From NCBI RefSeq assembly GCF_008831285.2, contig NC_045140.1, forward strand, positions 27,360,131 to 27,424,130: a DNA stretch of 64,000 nt, in the 5' to 3' direction. The position numbers and the translations under genes were made by a program. The DNA is from Nymphaea colorata. Taxonomy: Eukaryota; Streptophyta; Magnoliopsida; Nymphaeales; Nymphaeaceae. Below, in pieces: positions 26,701 through 39,400 of the stretch (position 1 is its first letter; each line of letters opens with the position of its first letter). A model generated the notes under the pieces. The model searched no databases. It saw only the letters and a list, made by a program, of their open reading frames with translations, and was not told the DNA's origin.

Positions 26701-27956
26701 TATAAAATTAGAATATCTCCTTCAAACTTTTCATTGTACTTACCTTTTTAAGCTTAACATAAGCATAAGCACAAAGAGGATCTGTATGTGTAGTACTTAC
26801 TGGAGCGTAGTTCCCTATTGTCTTTATACCTCCAGTTCCACCAGGAGTAGCACGATGAAAATGACTCTCTACAACTAAGTTGATTGGTGCCAAGCCTTCC
26901 TGACACAATGTAGAAGAAATGAACATATGAGGTAATATGTGGCAGGAAAAAAATTATTTGCAAATATGCACACAAAAATCAAGAAAAGGGAGCTAAATGT
27001 GTGAAATCACGAAATTATAGAGATAACAAGAAAATCAGGCAAAACAAAATAGAACCAAAAAATTGAGCTGAAAATCCAAACAAACCTTGAAATAGTTCCC
27101 CACAGGAGAAACATACACCAAAAATGTGTACTCTGGAGCTGGAGCAAGGCCTAGAACGGCTCCACTTCCAAAGAGAAGTGGACGAATATATAGTGAACCT
27201 TTACCTGCTGGTGGAACCTGGATAGGGAAGGAAATAGTCCATTAAAGGATAATTCAAATAAATAACTGTTCTCTGCCCTCTGATTTCTGAATTTTTTTCA
27301 GAGGTTCTTGTGCTTCCTCATCACAAGTATGGGACCGAAAATCACAGGCAACACAAACAAAAAATTGTGACCTATGATTTTCCAGTACCCCTTGAAACCA
27401 AGTACATAACTACTTTAAAATTTTAAATCTGTCACTTTAAATCTTAGGTGTAATGCTATGCCAATATTACAGGTGTGCAACCATGGTTTTGATTCTTCAG
27501 TACATGATTGTTCCATATATAGCCAAAATAAATATGTCCATAGTCAACAGATGCAAATAAGTGCTCCGCAGCAGTACCCAATGCCTGTTTGCCCAAACTG
27601 TCTGTTTCACAGCATCCACAAACTGTTGAACTGATGGGTAGGGCATGCACATCCTCTCTGCACCCATTTTCATTCTTAAAGCATTTTCTTCAGGACGGAA
27701 AAGTAAGATTTTTCCTTCTGCAGTCCTGTATGCTTTCAAACCTTCAAATAAGCCCTGGCAATAAACAACGGCATATATCACCCAAAGAAACAAGTACAAC
27801 AGTGCAAAAGCAGAATAGTATAATTTATTTTAGACAAGCAGAATGGTATAATTTTTTTTAGACTGAGAGATGAATACACATATGAACAAAATGAATAGAA
27901 TAAACATGAGATATTTTCTCAACTCATTCAGGAGAACACAAGTGAGAATAAGCATA

Positions 27957-27991
<35 letters not shown>

Positions 27992-28477
27992 CATGGCAGT
28001 GTTGTACTTGATAAACTAAAAAAGTAGTTATTACCAATCTAAGGTGAGACAGTGAAGATCAGTCCACTTGTGAATAAAAGGAAACTGAGAGAGACCAAAA
28101 TCAATTCCAATTACCTGCCCATAGTTTAGAACTCCAGAAGACGGACTAAGATCAATATTTCCATATTTCTGTAGTTCACCTTTCTGGAAGTTTCCATCCT
28201 TGAAACACTTCATGATATACATGTAGTCTGTTGGCACAAGACCAAACCCAAGGTTGTCCCAATCTAGTTCTGGCACAGTACTTGTTCCCCTGTTTTACAC
28301 CACAGAATATCCTCAAAAGCGATTTACCAGAAAACAGTGAACAAATAAAAAATATAGGAGAAAATAATTAAACATAACTGAACATGAATATCTATACCTA
28401 GAAGTAGTTCCTGCAGTTGCTTCACACCTTATTTCTGAGGCCAATAGAACATGAGAAGAGCAAGAAAGATTTTTAGG
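23722..28477 (-). CDS. BCAT: Branched-chain amino acid aminotransferase, plastid-type (first exon uncertain)
   Basis: A PLP enzyme (fold type IV) that interconverts Leu, Ile and Val with their 2-oxo acids, using glutamate/2-oxoglutarate. Nine exons join in phase on the minus strand: 28477-28398, 28289-28115, 27754-27578, 27217-27086, 26899-26801, 26080-25964, 25016-24921, 24156-24044 and 23839-23722. They encode 368 residues ending [11 protein letters not shown]-stop. Family blocks in order are [116 protein letters not shown] and [22 protein letters not shown]. The catalytic PLP lysine is the Lys of GGIKTIGNY, codon at 26824-26822. The Ser/Thr-rich start of the first listed exon looks like the end of a transit peptide, so plastid location is likely. 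That exon begins in phase 0 after a good acceptor, so at least one upstream exon must supply the ATG; a candidate is listed near 31 kb. Confidence 0.93.
27957..27990. repeat. (GT)n(TA)n microsatellite in a BCAT intron
   Basis: A GT tract followed by a short TA tract, inside the intron between 27755 and 28114. Confidence 0.9.
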
Positions 28478-29129
28478 CTGCCAAGATGAAAAAACAAAAT
28501 GAACTGTGTTCAGACAAACAGACTGTTTCTCTGCTCTCCCTAAAAGACATGAAGGCTTGAAGGATGATATTGATACAAGAAAAGTATAAGGAAATTGTGT
28601 GCACAAATGTGATTCTTAAATAGTAGAGAGAGAGAGGCGCCTCAAATTTATGCTGGAACAGAAATCCAGATAAATACAGTTGAATCCTGAATGTAAAGAA
28701 AAAAAAAATTGAAAGTATATGAAACACATTAGTCTACTAGCAAAGTCATTTGCAGACTACAGAAACCAGGATGCATTGACCAGAGATCATGCAATTACTT
28801 TGAGCTCATCGGAAATGTAGAGTAACATCACCTGAGATGCACATGGATTCCAAATAGTTTAGGTCCATAACATGAAATGGTCATCGAATATCATCCCCTT
28901 TTCCCGTAATCCAGAGATCCATGCATCAGACAATTTTTACTATCTTTGAAACAGGGAAATAGGTCCAGCTCACTTCATAATTCAAGTTACCAACCTAACA
29001 TCTAGGGGATTCATGTCCTAAAAATAGGTCTCCTGACAGACCCTGCTAAACCACTACGAAGGCCAACAATTTCATCTATTAGCATTAGGCAAGCCTTTTG
29101 TTTCCTTTTTAAGCATATTTGCTGCCTAA

Positions 29130-29882
29130 GCATTTTTAAGTCATTTTCTACTGTAAAACTGATGAGATGGCACTCTACTGCTATTGATTTCATGTTTACT
29201 CCTCACTTCTAGAACAAGAAAAGCAAACATAAGTGGAAATAAAGCTTGAAGATGCCATGTTTTTTCTAAGACCAAATTCTACCCAATTCACCAGATGAAC
29301 ACTTCCTGGTGAGCTGGAAGTAACATAATGAAACAAGGTCGCAAAACCAATTTTGACACACTAGGCTTCTTATAATCCACCAAGCATACGGGGTGCATTT
29401 GTCATCAGACAATGACTTAATTGTTGCAATTGTTGACATGGATGAACAGCTCTTTGACGTCATTCAGACATTTAAATCCTTTTTTACTTGTTGACTTATC
29501 AAACTTCCGGCAATTGTGATTGATTCGTCGGAATGTATCATGTCCATCCCACGTAGTTGCAATGAGATGAGAAGCAGAAGCTGATATAAACCACAAGGCA
29601 TTTGGAGTGTTGAAAACCATCTGCCAATCGGTAAAGCCTCTTACCAACCTTGGCATCTCGTATTCAAAATCTAAACCCTTGAGTTTCGCCACTTTCAGAT
29701 GACCAATCAAGGAGCCTACGAAGAATATGCCATTGCAATAAAACAAAGCACCACACAACTTGATGATCAACGTTAAGGGGCATAGCCTCGAGTAGCCTTT
29801 GCCATCAACAGTACCAGCAAGCTCGTTAACTCTGGAATTCACATAAGGAATCAGGATGGCATTCAGAAAATTTTAATGCAGA
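29130..29882 (-). repeat. Duplicated unit, copy 1
   Basis: This segment is about 980 bases from a diverged direct copy at 30110-30726. Long stretches match, for example 29433-29480 against 30417-30465. Copy 1 holds the longer open frame on the minus strand (29842-29417, 141 codons counted from a non-ATG start), ending KGFKCLNDVKELFIHVNNCNN. I do not recognise the protein. Both copies lie in the probable first intron of the BCAT gene. The unit may be a captured or decayed gene fragment. Confidence 0.7.
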
Positions 29883-30109
29883 AAATCCAATGGTCAAAAG
29901 GATGTGATAAACATCAAATTGCAGCAAACCAAGATACCAATGCCTCAAATTCTTCTGCTCAGAACAGCAAAGGCCTTCCAGTTACAGGCGACTGGTGTGA
30001 GATTTAATTGCACATTACATGCAGTAGTCTAGACCCACATAAGTGTCATTACTTACTAAGTCCAACCATTTCAGCCAATGGGATTCGGCGGACTTTTCAT
30101 TTTCTTTTT

Positions 30110-30726
30110 TATTAAGCATTTGAAGTCACTTTCTTATGTCAAACTGAAAAGATGGGACTCTACTGCTATTGATTTCAGACTTACTCCTGACATCTAGGAC
30201 AAGAAGAGCGGACATAAGTGGGAATAAAGTAGAAGACGCCACCATCTTTGTGACATCAAATTCTGCCCAATTCCCCAGATAAATCCCCTTTCTGGTGAGC
30301 TAGAAATATAATAGTGAAACAAGGTGGCAACGTCAATTTTGACGCAATACGCTCTTGTAATCCCAACTATATATGGTTGCGTTTGTCATCAGACAACGAC
30401 TTGATAATTGCAGTTCTTGACATGGATGAACAGCTCTTTGACGTCATTCAGACATTTAAATCTTTTTTTTACATTTCCCGCGACCTTTGTTGATTCTTTG
30501 GGATATCTCATGTCCATCCGACCAAAATCGCAAATGAGATTGGGAACTCTTAAAGCAGAAGCTGATATAGATAAAGGACATTGGGAATGTCGAAAACCAT
30601 CTGCCAAATGCCAACTGTAAAGCCTTTTAACCAACTTCGCCCTTAACAGTACCAACAAGGCACAAGCTCGTCAACAACGAAATTCGCGTACGGAAATGAG
30701 ACGGCTTTCAAAAATTTCTAATGCAG
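30110..30726 (-). repeat. Duplicated unit, copy 2
   Basis: Diverged direct copy of 29130-29882, lacking roughly 130 bases present in copy 1 (about 29650-29770). It keeps the end of the same frame (KRFKCLNDVKELFIHVKNCNY), but the part before it is frame-shifted against copy 1. It ends next to the candidate BCAT first exon. Confidence 0.7.
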
Positions 30727-30920
30727 TCAACAAATGTAACTTTTTCCCGACACGAGAAAAATCGGTGATTGACCACGAACCGGGAAGCCTGACATCACGT
30801 GTACTTTCTTCAAGAGGAAAAAAGGGTGCCCCATTACAACGAGTGCGCAGAACAATGACAGAGAGAGGAGGAGAAGGAGTGGTACCGAGAGAGAGGGGGG
30901 CCATCGGATATGGGCACCAC

Positions 30921-31011
30921 TGTGAGGAGTGAGGAAGGATACGGAGGGCGTCCCTCCAGCTACGCAGATGTTGCTGGCCGGCAGTCTCGGTAGAAGGACG
31001 CTCGCCTCCAT
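30921..31011 (-). CDS. Candidate first coding exon of BCAT (transit peptide start)
   Basis: On the minus strand an ATG at 31011, in good context (GACCATGGAGG), opens MEASVLLPRLPASNICVAGG..., similar in style to the plastid leader of plant BCATs. An AG-rich leader lies just upstream. The frame stays open well past any clear donor. The next known exon (28477) needs a phase-0 donor, and none here is strong; TCG at 30891 followed by GTACCA is one possibility. The right end given here is therefore approximate and the link to BCAT is inferred from position and composition. Confidence 0.4.
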
Positions 31012-33494
31012 GGTCACGCCTCTCTCTTTCTCTCTCTGTCTTTACGAGAAACACTGCAGAAGAAGTCTCCAGCGGTGGAAGGAAGGAGGGATGTCCGCCC
31101 GCGAGCGTTCCCAAAATAGAGCCATCTCCCGCTCCGTAGCAGCCTTCCCACTTCCCAGACCAGACACCCCATTTACCAGAATTATCCTCGATTCAATGAA
31201 TGAATGACCAGGCGCCCATGCGCCCCACTAGATAACATGACTAATGCTTCGCGTTATCTTGAAAATAACGTCAGTAAATGGATTAAACCAATCTTCATGG
31301 AAAGTTTACGTATTTCCAAATGGATTAAAACAATCTTAGTGAAAGTTTACATATTTCTAAGTAGAGAATGTAAAGGCTTCCAGGACAAAGATGAGAAAAG
31401 AAAACAGTTTACACATTTCAAAAAGGCGTTTTGAGGGCCAAACTGGGTTTCTTAGAAACCCAGTTTCGTTAAAACTTGGTTTTCAACTATGTTTTGCAGA
31501 AGCCAGGGAAGGGTTTTTTTTTTTCCATGAAAAACAGCGTTTTGAGTGATGATTAATGACAACAAGGCTGCTCAAGTGGGTGCAGTTATATGTTGGTGTA
31601 TGTCCAAAGACTCCAAACTTTGCAGATGAAAGAAAGATGTGTAGTTACTCCAATTTCCAGCTTTTTTTTACTTCTTTCTGCTTGTCTATTGAGAATTCTT
31701 TCCTGGTCTTCTAATTAACATTTGTTGGTTGGTTTTTTACCATGGCTGCTGAACATATCAGCTCAGCTACTGCACACTGTGTTTGTCATATTTTATGTGT
31801 TGACATGTACTTGTGGAACGCATTATCTTCAAGTACTCCTTTTTTTTTTTTAGTGGTATATGCTGAGGACAGTGGGACCTTCAATGGCTAATCTGCATAA
31901 TTATTTTGGCATAAAGAATTTATAGTTCTAAACAGTAATGAAAAGTTATTCTATAGAAGTTTATGACAGAGCTTCGAAGAAAGGGACATTTCAAGTCTGT
32001 ATGGGCGTGCTTTCCTGGTGTGAGTGGTATTAGTATTAGTGACGTGAAGTTGTATTTGTGGAAGTACATCTTCCAATGTAAATAACATTTTAAACTAATT
32101 ATCTTATAAGATTGTTTGAAACGAGGACTTAACTTCTTTCAAAATTTGTTTGAGAACCATTCTCACGATCTTTTTCCTTTTGGAATATGAAATATTTTAA
32201 AACATTTGTTCTGCATCCTGTCTTGGTGAATGTTTTAAAGATATCATGATACTAATACCATTTTGAAGCCAACAACGGTATTGGTTAATTATTACCAATT
32301 CTGACATTATTTGAAATGCTATTGCTATGTTTATGAGTTGTACAATTTCAACTCACAGTAAGTCAACCATATTTCAGCTGAAATAATTTTGTAAAGCCAA
32401 CACCAAAACCCATTTTTTGGTCATCCAAACAAGAACCAGGTTTTTAATAGTGAAAACTTTCGGTTTTTGACATCAAAACCAGGTTTTTATCAAACTAATT
32501 TATTCAATGGGTGCATCCAAAGGCGCCCTCAAAGGTGAAAGCAAGAAGAAACCAGATTTGGAGAGAGATTATCACGAAAAAACGAATCCACAGTGAAGAT
32601 TTTCATTATCAAGAAGATGACCGTTGCAAGAAACAAATAAGGAAGCTAAAAATTCTTGTACTTACCTGCTTTTATAATCATCATCTCCTTTCCTTTTCTT
32701 TCCTCTATTTTTTCAAAACAGTGCACTCAAAGGGTGCATGGATTAGTGGGTTTTTCTAATGGTTGCTCATTTTATCTTTGTAAGTTCAAATTGGAGATGA
32801 CGTATGCATGCTTTATTACTTGCTAGTTAGGAGAAGAGAAGTACATTGACCGGTCGGACTCGAACCAATTATCAGATCTTGATCCCATTGAACCGGGTCG
32901 TAGATCCTAAATGGAAGCGGTTTGGATCTAAACCTAGAAAACAAACATGAGTACCAAGGGCCAGACAAGAAGCCAAACTGAAGAAGAAGAAGTTAAGTCT
33001 GAGACCAGAGATAGATCCAGATCCAAAATGGGCGAGATATTTCAAATTTCGTATCGTACTGAGATCCAGCCCGAGCTGATCGCAGGCAGGTGCTTTTGAC
33101 AATTGACCAAGTGGTGAATTTCAAACCGAGCAAAGGTAAGAGGGAAAAGAAAAAGTGAAAAAGTTAGAGACGGAACAACCCAAGATTCCCGGCTTGCTTG
33201 CTTTTCTCGCCCCTTCGTTTCCCCTTTTCCGCTCGTCTTGCTTTCCCATGTAACAGTGGTGAGAGGGAGGGAAGAGCACGCGGGACCGAAGGCGAAGAGC
33301 TCACGAGGAAATCCGCATCCGAGGAGTGACCAACAAACGGGACTCCACTGGCGGCGTCAAGCTTCTTGCTCATCTTGTAACGCGTCGGCCGGAAAGTTCG
33401 AGCCGTCCATGACCGAGGTTAAGGAAGTTTTGGAAGATCATCCCGACGGGGTTCTTGCTGCAATCTAGATTTTGGGTTTCGCTATCTCCTCAGC
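31012..33494. other. Intergenic region between BCAT and CRWN genes
   Basis: The two genes are divergent, so both promoters should lie here. A perfect hairpin with 12-bp arms and a 3-base loop is at 31440-31466. Words GAGGGC near 31433 and GCCCTC near 32525 are in opposite orientation and could bound a decayed inverted-repeat element of about 1.1 kb; this is weak. The last 300 bases before 33495 are GC-richer and likely the CRWN leader. No other gene was recognised. Confidence 0.5.
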
Positions 33495-36400
33495 ATGCTC
33501 TCCAGTTCGCAGAAGGAGAGAAGCCGCGACCGGTCCGCCGCTTCTTATCCTCTCTCCGCGTCGCCCGGTGACGGTCCCCTCAGAACCCCCTGGTTGACGT
33601 CTAGGGTTTCCGATGTGGTGTGTACTCCCACGCCGGGAGCTGCCAGCCGTCTTGCCGAGGAGGACTTGTGGAAGCGCCCGAGGGAGGTCGGAATCGACGA
33701 GGAGAACCTCCGCCAGAAGGACAAGGCCGCGCTTATCTCTTACATTACCAAACTTGAAACAGAAGTAATTCCCCTCCTCTTCCTGCTTTACTCCGTGTTA
33801 TTTGCTCGGTTTTTCTGTTTGGTGCTTTTTTTATTTTCTAGGTTTGTGTGCGAGTGGCATCATCTTGCCGTTGCAATATGTTTTGTCTTGGTTGGGATCT
33901 GGTTCCTTGTTTGGTAGTTCTAAGGAGACCTGTTGGTAGGCATTTGTAGAATTTATGCTGAAATTGATAGTTGAATTTTGCGAAGGTCGCTATTGGGTTT
34001 ATTTTTTTCGGGTTGGAATTAGAAATTGAGATGAGCCCGTGGGCAAGGAGTTCCCTTGAGATATACATCTGTACATTGGTGTCACTTGGGGGCACCGGAC
34101 TCGTGGTCTGTGTCTGTTGCTTGGGAAATCTAGTGAGGCCGATCTGGACGCACTTTCAATGCATTCTGATATTTGCATGTTTCTCCGTTTTATTTTCCAT
34201 GCTTAGTATCGCTGCCACGATGAAGGGCTAGTTTTGCATCTGATGGTGGTCACGTTGTCTGCTTTGAGTTTTGATAGTTGGCACCCGCTCGCACGTTTTT
34301 CATTTATACTTGAACATTCTCTATGCAGCTCTATGAGTGCCAGCACCAGATGGGGCTTTTGCTTTTAGAGAAAAAAGAATGGGCATCCAAACACGAGAAA
34401 GTTAAGGCTGATGCTGAATTGGCTGAGGAGAAGTACAAGCGCGAACGAGCTACACATCTGCGGTCTTTAGCTGAAGCTGAAAAGTGGGAGCTGAGCCTTA
34501 AGACTTCATTGGGAGTAGCGAAAGAGTGCATCACAAGTGTAAGCTCGCATTTTTAACTTTTATGGTAGCTCTTTGGCCATCCGTGGGTGCTATTATTTTC
34601 CGTAGATAGTGTTATTGCCAATAGTTAATTTCTATGGGGCCTGGTATATGCCATTTGTATGTGATATCCAGGTGAAAATTAAAGTTCCCTTGTTCACGGC
34701 AGGTTTATGTTATGATCTTGTCATGACTTGTCAGGAATGCTGTGTTAAGGTGTACAATGTTAAAACTTTGGGTTAAGGAAACATTTAAGAATAACAGCAG
34801 TGGCGCGTAAGTAAACAAGAAGATAGTTTATGTTTTTTATAACCCGGAAGGGCTAAAGCCTGAAGGAGTTGGGATAGCATCAATTCCAATCGTCACATCC
34901 TCTGTTACCACTCTGGAGTTGTGGATGATGGCTAAAACCATGAATAACTTGCTTATATGTAATTGTCTAATCTGATACTTCTTGTGTCAAGAGATGTTTC
35001 TCAAAAAAAGAAAGTTTCCCTTCATTTTCCTGTAGATGAAGTTAACTTAGCCAGTATGTTTGATCTCTATACCAGTGTTGTACATGTTTTGTGGTATCAC
35101 ATGATACTTTATAATATGCAATATAAGAAAATGTGTAAAGGTGCACCATTGTGGTCAGTTACGCTGTTCCAGGGTGTAATGTACTCATATCACACTCTTG
35201 TACAATATTGTCCATTATGGTGCCATATTGTACATTTTGTTACGAGGTGGCCAGTGTTGAATGGTCTGGTTTCTGCAGGGTACCAAACATTTTCAATTTT
35301 CATTTTAGGTTTAAACCTTTTCACGTAACTCTTAAACTCTCTTAGGAGTTGTACGTGTGGGAAATCTTGTTGTTTAAGGAAAAAAACAACAGCTTGATGC
35401 CATATCTTTTCACATGAGGTTGACTTTGCATCGAGGGAGCCATTTGGTGTTGGAGCTTATTTTTACTCTGAATGCTAGAAATTGGCATTATTTAATATAA
35501 ATTTCTTGTTTTTGTTTCTTTTCAATGTACCTTGATTTTATGTTAGCTTTTGCTTAGAATACCATAGGTATTTTTTTTCTGTTGTTAATCTTTGACTTGA
35601 ATTTGATAATGGCTGGGTTCTTTGCAAGATACTATGATCCAATGTTGTTGGATATGTTCAAATATATGATGTGCCCAGAGAAAATTATAACATGTTCTTT
35701 TTATGGCATACAACTGAAGATTGGACTTCATAGGTTTGAGATTTATGTCATTGACTGACAAGATCTTGGTTTGTTCTGCATCATCATGCACTGACAATGC
35801 ATCCCAGTGCATGTGAACAGACCATAAAGGGCTTCATGGTGTTTCACTTGGAGAAGTTCATAGGTTTGCAATTGAGAACCCAAATTCACATGGTCGAGAT
35901 ATTGTTCCACTTCCTGACCCTAAAGATCAAGACCAATTGTGTGATTACTGATTAGATAGTCACTGGTGTTAAGGCACACCCAAATTCACATTCTTTTTTA
36001 GATTAGATTTTTATGATTCTATCTTTGTCTAAGACTAAAATGGCCAAAGCGTTACGTTACATACGACAAAGTAAAACAGGAATGTACATGTGTCATTTTA
36101 TGCCCTTTTCTCAGAATGTTTAAATTTCAAATTCACTTTAAGGACGAATTTTTTAGAACATTTTTGCATAAATTTAGTGTTATTAGTAATACATACATAA
36201 GAGTCAGCAAAAAAATCTTTTGAAAATTTAATTTTCACTTTGATAAAAGTACAAAATTTTATTATTGACTTTGAAAGTCTATATCTACTCTATATCTTAT
36301 CAGTTGCTTTAAAAGTTGGAACAAAAGAAAGGATATATTTCTAATTTTGGTACATAAAGTAGAAAATTAGTTTTGTCGTCTCATTACGAAAAACTTAGCA

Positions 36401-39400
36401 GGGATAGATCTAAATAAATGTTACGAGTATAAAACAAATATGACAAACTTTAACTACTATTTTTTATTTTATGAAAATGTGACACTCAGGTTTTTTCTGT
36501 ATGCAATATAGAATATCAAGAAATTTATTTTATTTGTTGATAATCCAAAAATTACAATATGATACTTCAAATTTTTTCTTAATTTTAACCCAGAAAACTA
36601 TGACCTTTTTGTTTTTACTTTGAAATTTGATTGGAAGTTTTTGCCCCGTTAAATAAAATGTCTGGCGTCACCAAATACTTTTAAGTGTTCTAAGGAAAAA
36701 AGATTAACTGCACAGATGAAAGTCTGATGTCTAGGTTGTGTTTTATGAGTCAAAAAAGCTGAGGCTGTTAATTTGAAGTGCTTAAGTTCCTCACTGGTTC
36801 TCCTCTTGATCTGATAGGTTTGAACATTTGACATCTATCTATAAAGTTGGATTTGTGAAACAATTTAAAAATAGAAAAAGGAAAAAATAAATGGTTTATC
36901 TGGACAGTCGGATTGAAGACTTCTATGTGTGTGCTTGCTTGCAATCTCTTCATAGCACCATATTAAGCTGCATTTCCTGGCAAGTTATTATTCTGCACAT
37001 GCACCTGTAATTTTCTTAAGAATGATTTTTAACTGGTGATGTTGTTTGAATTTAAAACTTTTGTGCAGCTAGAGAAGGCATTACGGGAAATGCAATCGGA
37101 TCTTGCTGAAATCAAGACTACAACTGAAACTAAACTTGCAGAGGCACGAAGATTGAAAGAAAATGCTCAAAACCTATCCTTAACTGCTGAATCAAGATTG
37201 CATGCTGCTGAAGCTTTGGAAGCTGAAGCTAGTGGACACCGTTCTGTTGCCGAAAGAACGTTGCAGGAAATAGAAGCCCGTGAAGATGCACTTAGGCGGA
37301 AACATATGTCATTTGATTCTGAGTATGTTTGTTTTCACTGGGACCATCAAAAACATATCTTTTTTTTTTTTGTGAAGTTTTTTTATTGCTCTTTATTGTA
37401 AAATTTTGAAGCATTTGTGAATGTTAATCTAAAATTAGTAAGTGTTTATTCTGTCCTGTATGCATATTATGTGGTTTCAATTGCCGCGTTTTAACTTATG
37501 TGTTTCTGTGATAGATAAACTTTAGGCCTATAATTGTGTATCCTACTTGTTGTGTAGGTTTGAGGCTAAGGAGGAGGAGTTACGTATTGAAAAACAAAGG
37601 CTTCAAGGACTTCAAACTGTTCTGCAAGTGGGGCAGGAAAGGCTTCTTGAGGGGCAGACCTTGCTAAGTGAAAGAGATAAAGTAATTTCTGAAAAGTTTG
37701 AGGAGTTGAGGCAGCTTGAGAAGCAGCTGGAGGCAACAAAGGAAACAATTAAAAAGGATCTCTTAGTTGTGGAGGAGGAGAAAGCCAATTTGAGCTCAAA
37801 GTTGGCTGCATTAGCAACTAGAGAGGAGGTGATCTACCTGATTATGAATGCAACCTTGATTTAACAATATTGAATGTTCTCTCAGTTTTTTTTGCTTTGA
37901 TTATTTCTGTTGGATCGTTTGTGACAAGTTATTGATTGATTTTCCCAAAGGCTGCAATTCAAAAGGAGCTGCTCAACCAAAAAAAAGAGCAGGAGTTACT
38001 TATTTTTCAAGAGAACATTGCAACCAAGGAACGTGTAAGTATTTATTTATTTATTTTGTAAAAATCTGTTTCTCTTAGCATTTGTTTGGCCATTTAAATT
38101 TCCTCTAATGATAAAAATTATGTTGAAAAATTTTGTGATTGCTTTAGGATGAACTTAAAAGGCTTACGGATGAACATCAACTTACTCTTCAATTGAGAAG
38201 GAAGGAATTTGAATCTGAGCTTGATCATAAGCGGAAGTTGATGGAGGATGAATTGGCAGTTCTACAGCGATCTCTTCAGCAGAGGGAGGCAGATGTAAAA
38301 CACAGGGAGGAGCTGATGCATGGAAGGGAACAGGAATTGGAAATGGACAAGCAAGAACTGCAAAGAAACGAGAAGGAAATGGAGGAAATGCTAAGAACTC
38401 TTGATGAAAGAGAAAGGGTCCTGAAGTCTGCTGAAGAAAAAATAGAAATGGAGAAGAAATCCATGCAGGAAGAGAGAGAGGAGCTTAAACACACTAAACT
38501 AGAGCTTGACAGATTAAAAGAACTACTGGAAAATGAAAAGAAACAAATTCTTTCTGAGCAAAAGGCGGTTGAGATGAAAAAAAGTGAAAGACAGGGATTT
38601 GTGGTTCTTGAGATAAAGCTTAAGGAAGAAATTGACTACTTCCGAGCTCAGAAGAGGGAACTTATAGCTGAAGCAGATGAACTGAAATCACAAAAGTTGA
38701 AGCTTGAAAGCGAATGGGAACTATTTGATGAAAAGAGAGGAGAGCTGCAAAGAGAGATTGAACAAGTTGCTGAAGAGAGAAAAGCCATAACCAGGCTTTT
38801 GAAAGAGGAGAAAGGTAGGCTTAAGATGGAAAAGGAGGCACTTCAGGATCAGTTCAAACATGATTCGGATGTGCTTTTTAACGAACGTAATGAATTTATG
38901 AGCAAGATGGCTCGTGATCATTCTGAATGGTTCAGCAGAAACCAAAGAGAACGAGAAGACATAGCTAAGGACTTTGAGGTTCAGAAAAGAGAATTGGAGA
39001 ACAATATCAAGAAGAGGCATGAGGAAATAGAAAGGTTCTTCAAAGAGAGACAGGAATTATTTCAACAAGAAAAGGCTAGAGATATCTCTCAAATCAATTC
39101 TCAAAGGGAATTAGCCCTTAAAGAGCTGGAAGAAGTTGCTCTCGAAAGGAAAAGGCTTGAGACTGAGAGGCAGGAAATTGTTCTTGATCGTGAGCAAAGA
39201 GAGCGAGAATGGTCTGCAATAAGGAATGACATTGAAGAACTTCAGGTCCAGCATGATAAGCTGAAAAAGCAACGAGAATTGTTGCATAAAGATAGAGAGG
39301 AGATACAGAATCAGATTCAGATACTTCGAAGACTAGAGGGCTTGCATGAAGCTGCAGAAAATATGCTGCTTCCTGGTTCATGTTCTCAGGGGTTGGCTCC

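Noticed and set aside
32852-32900. GACTCGAACC word suggesting a tRNA T-loop on the minus strand
   Set aside because: The T-arm stem does not pair and no acceptor or anticodon arm fits.
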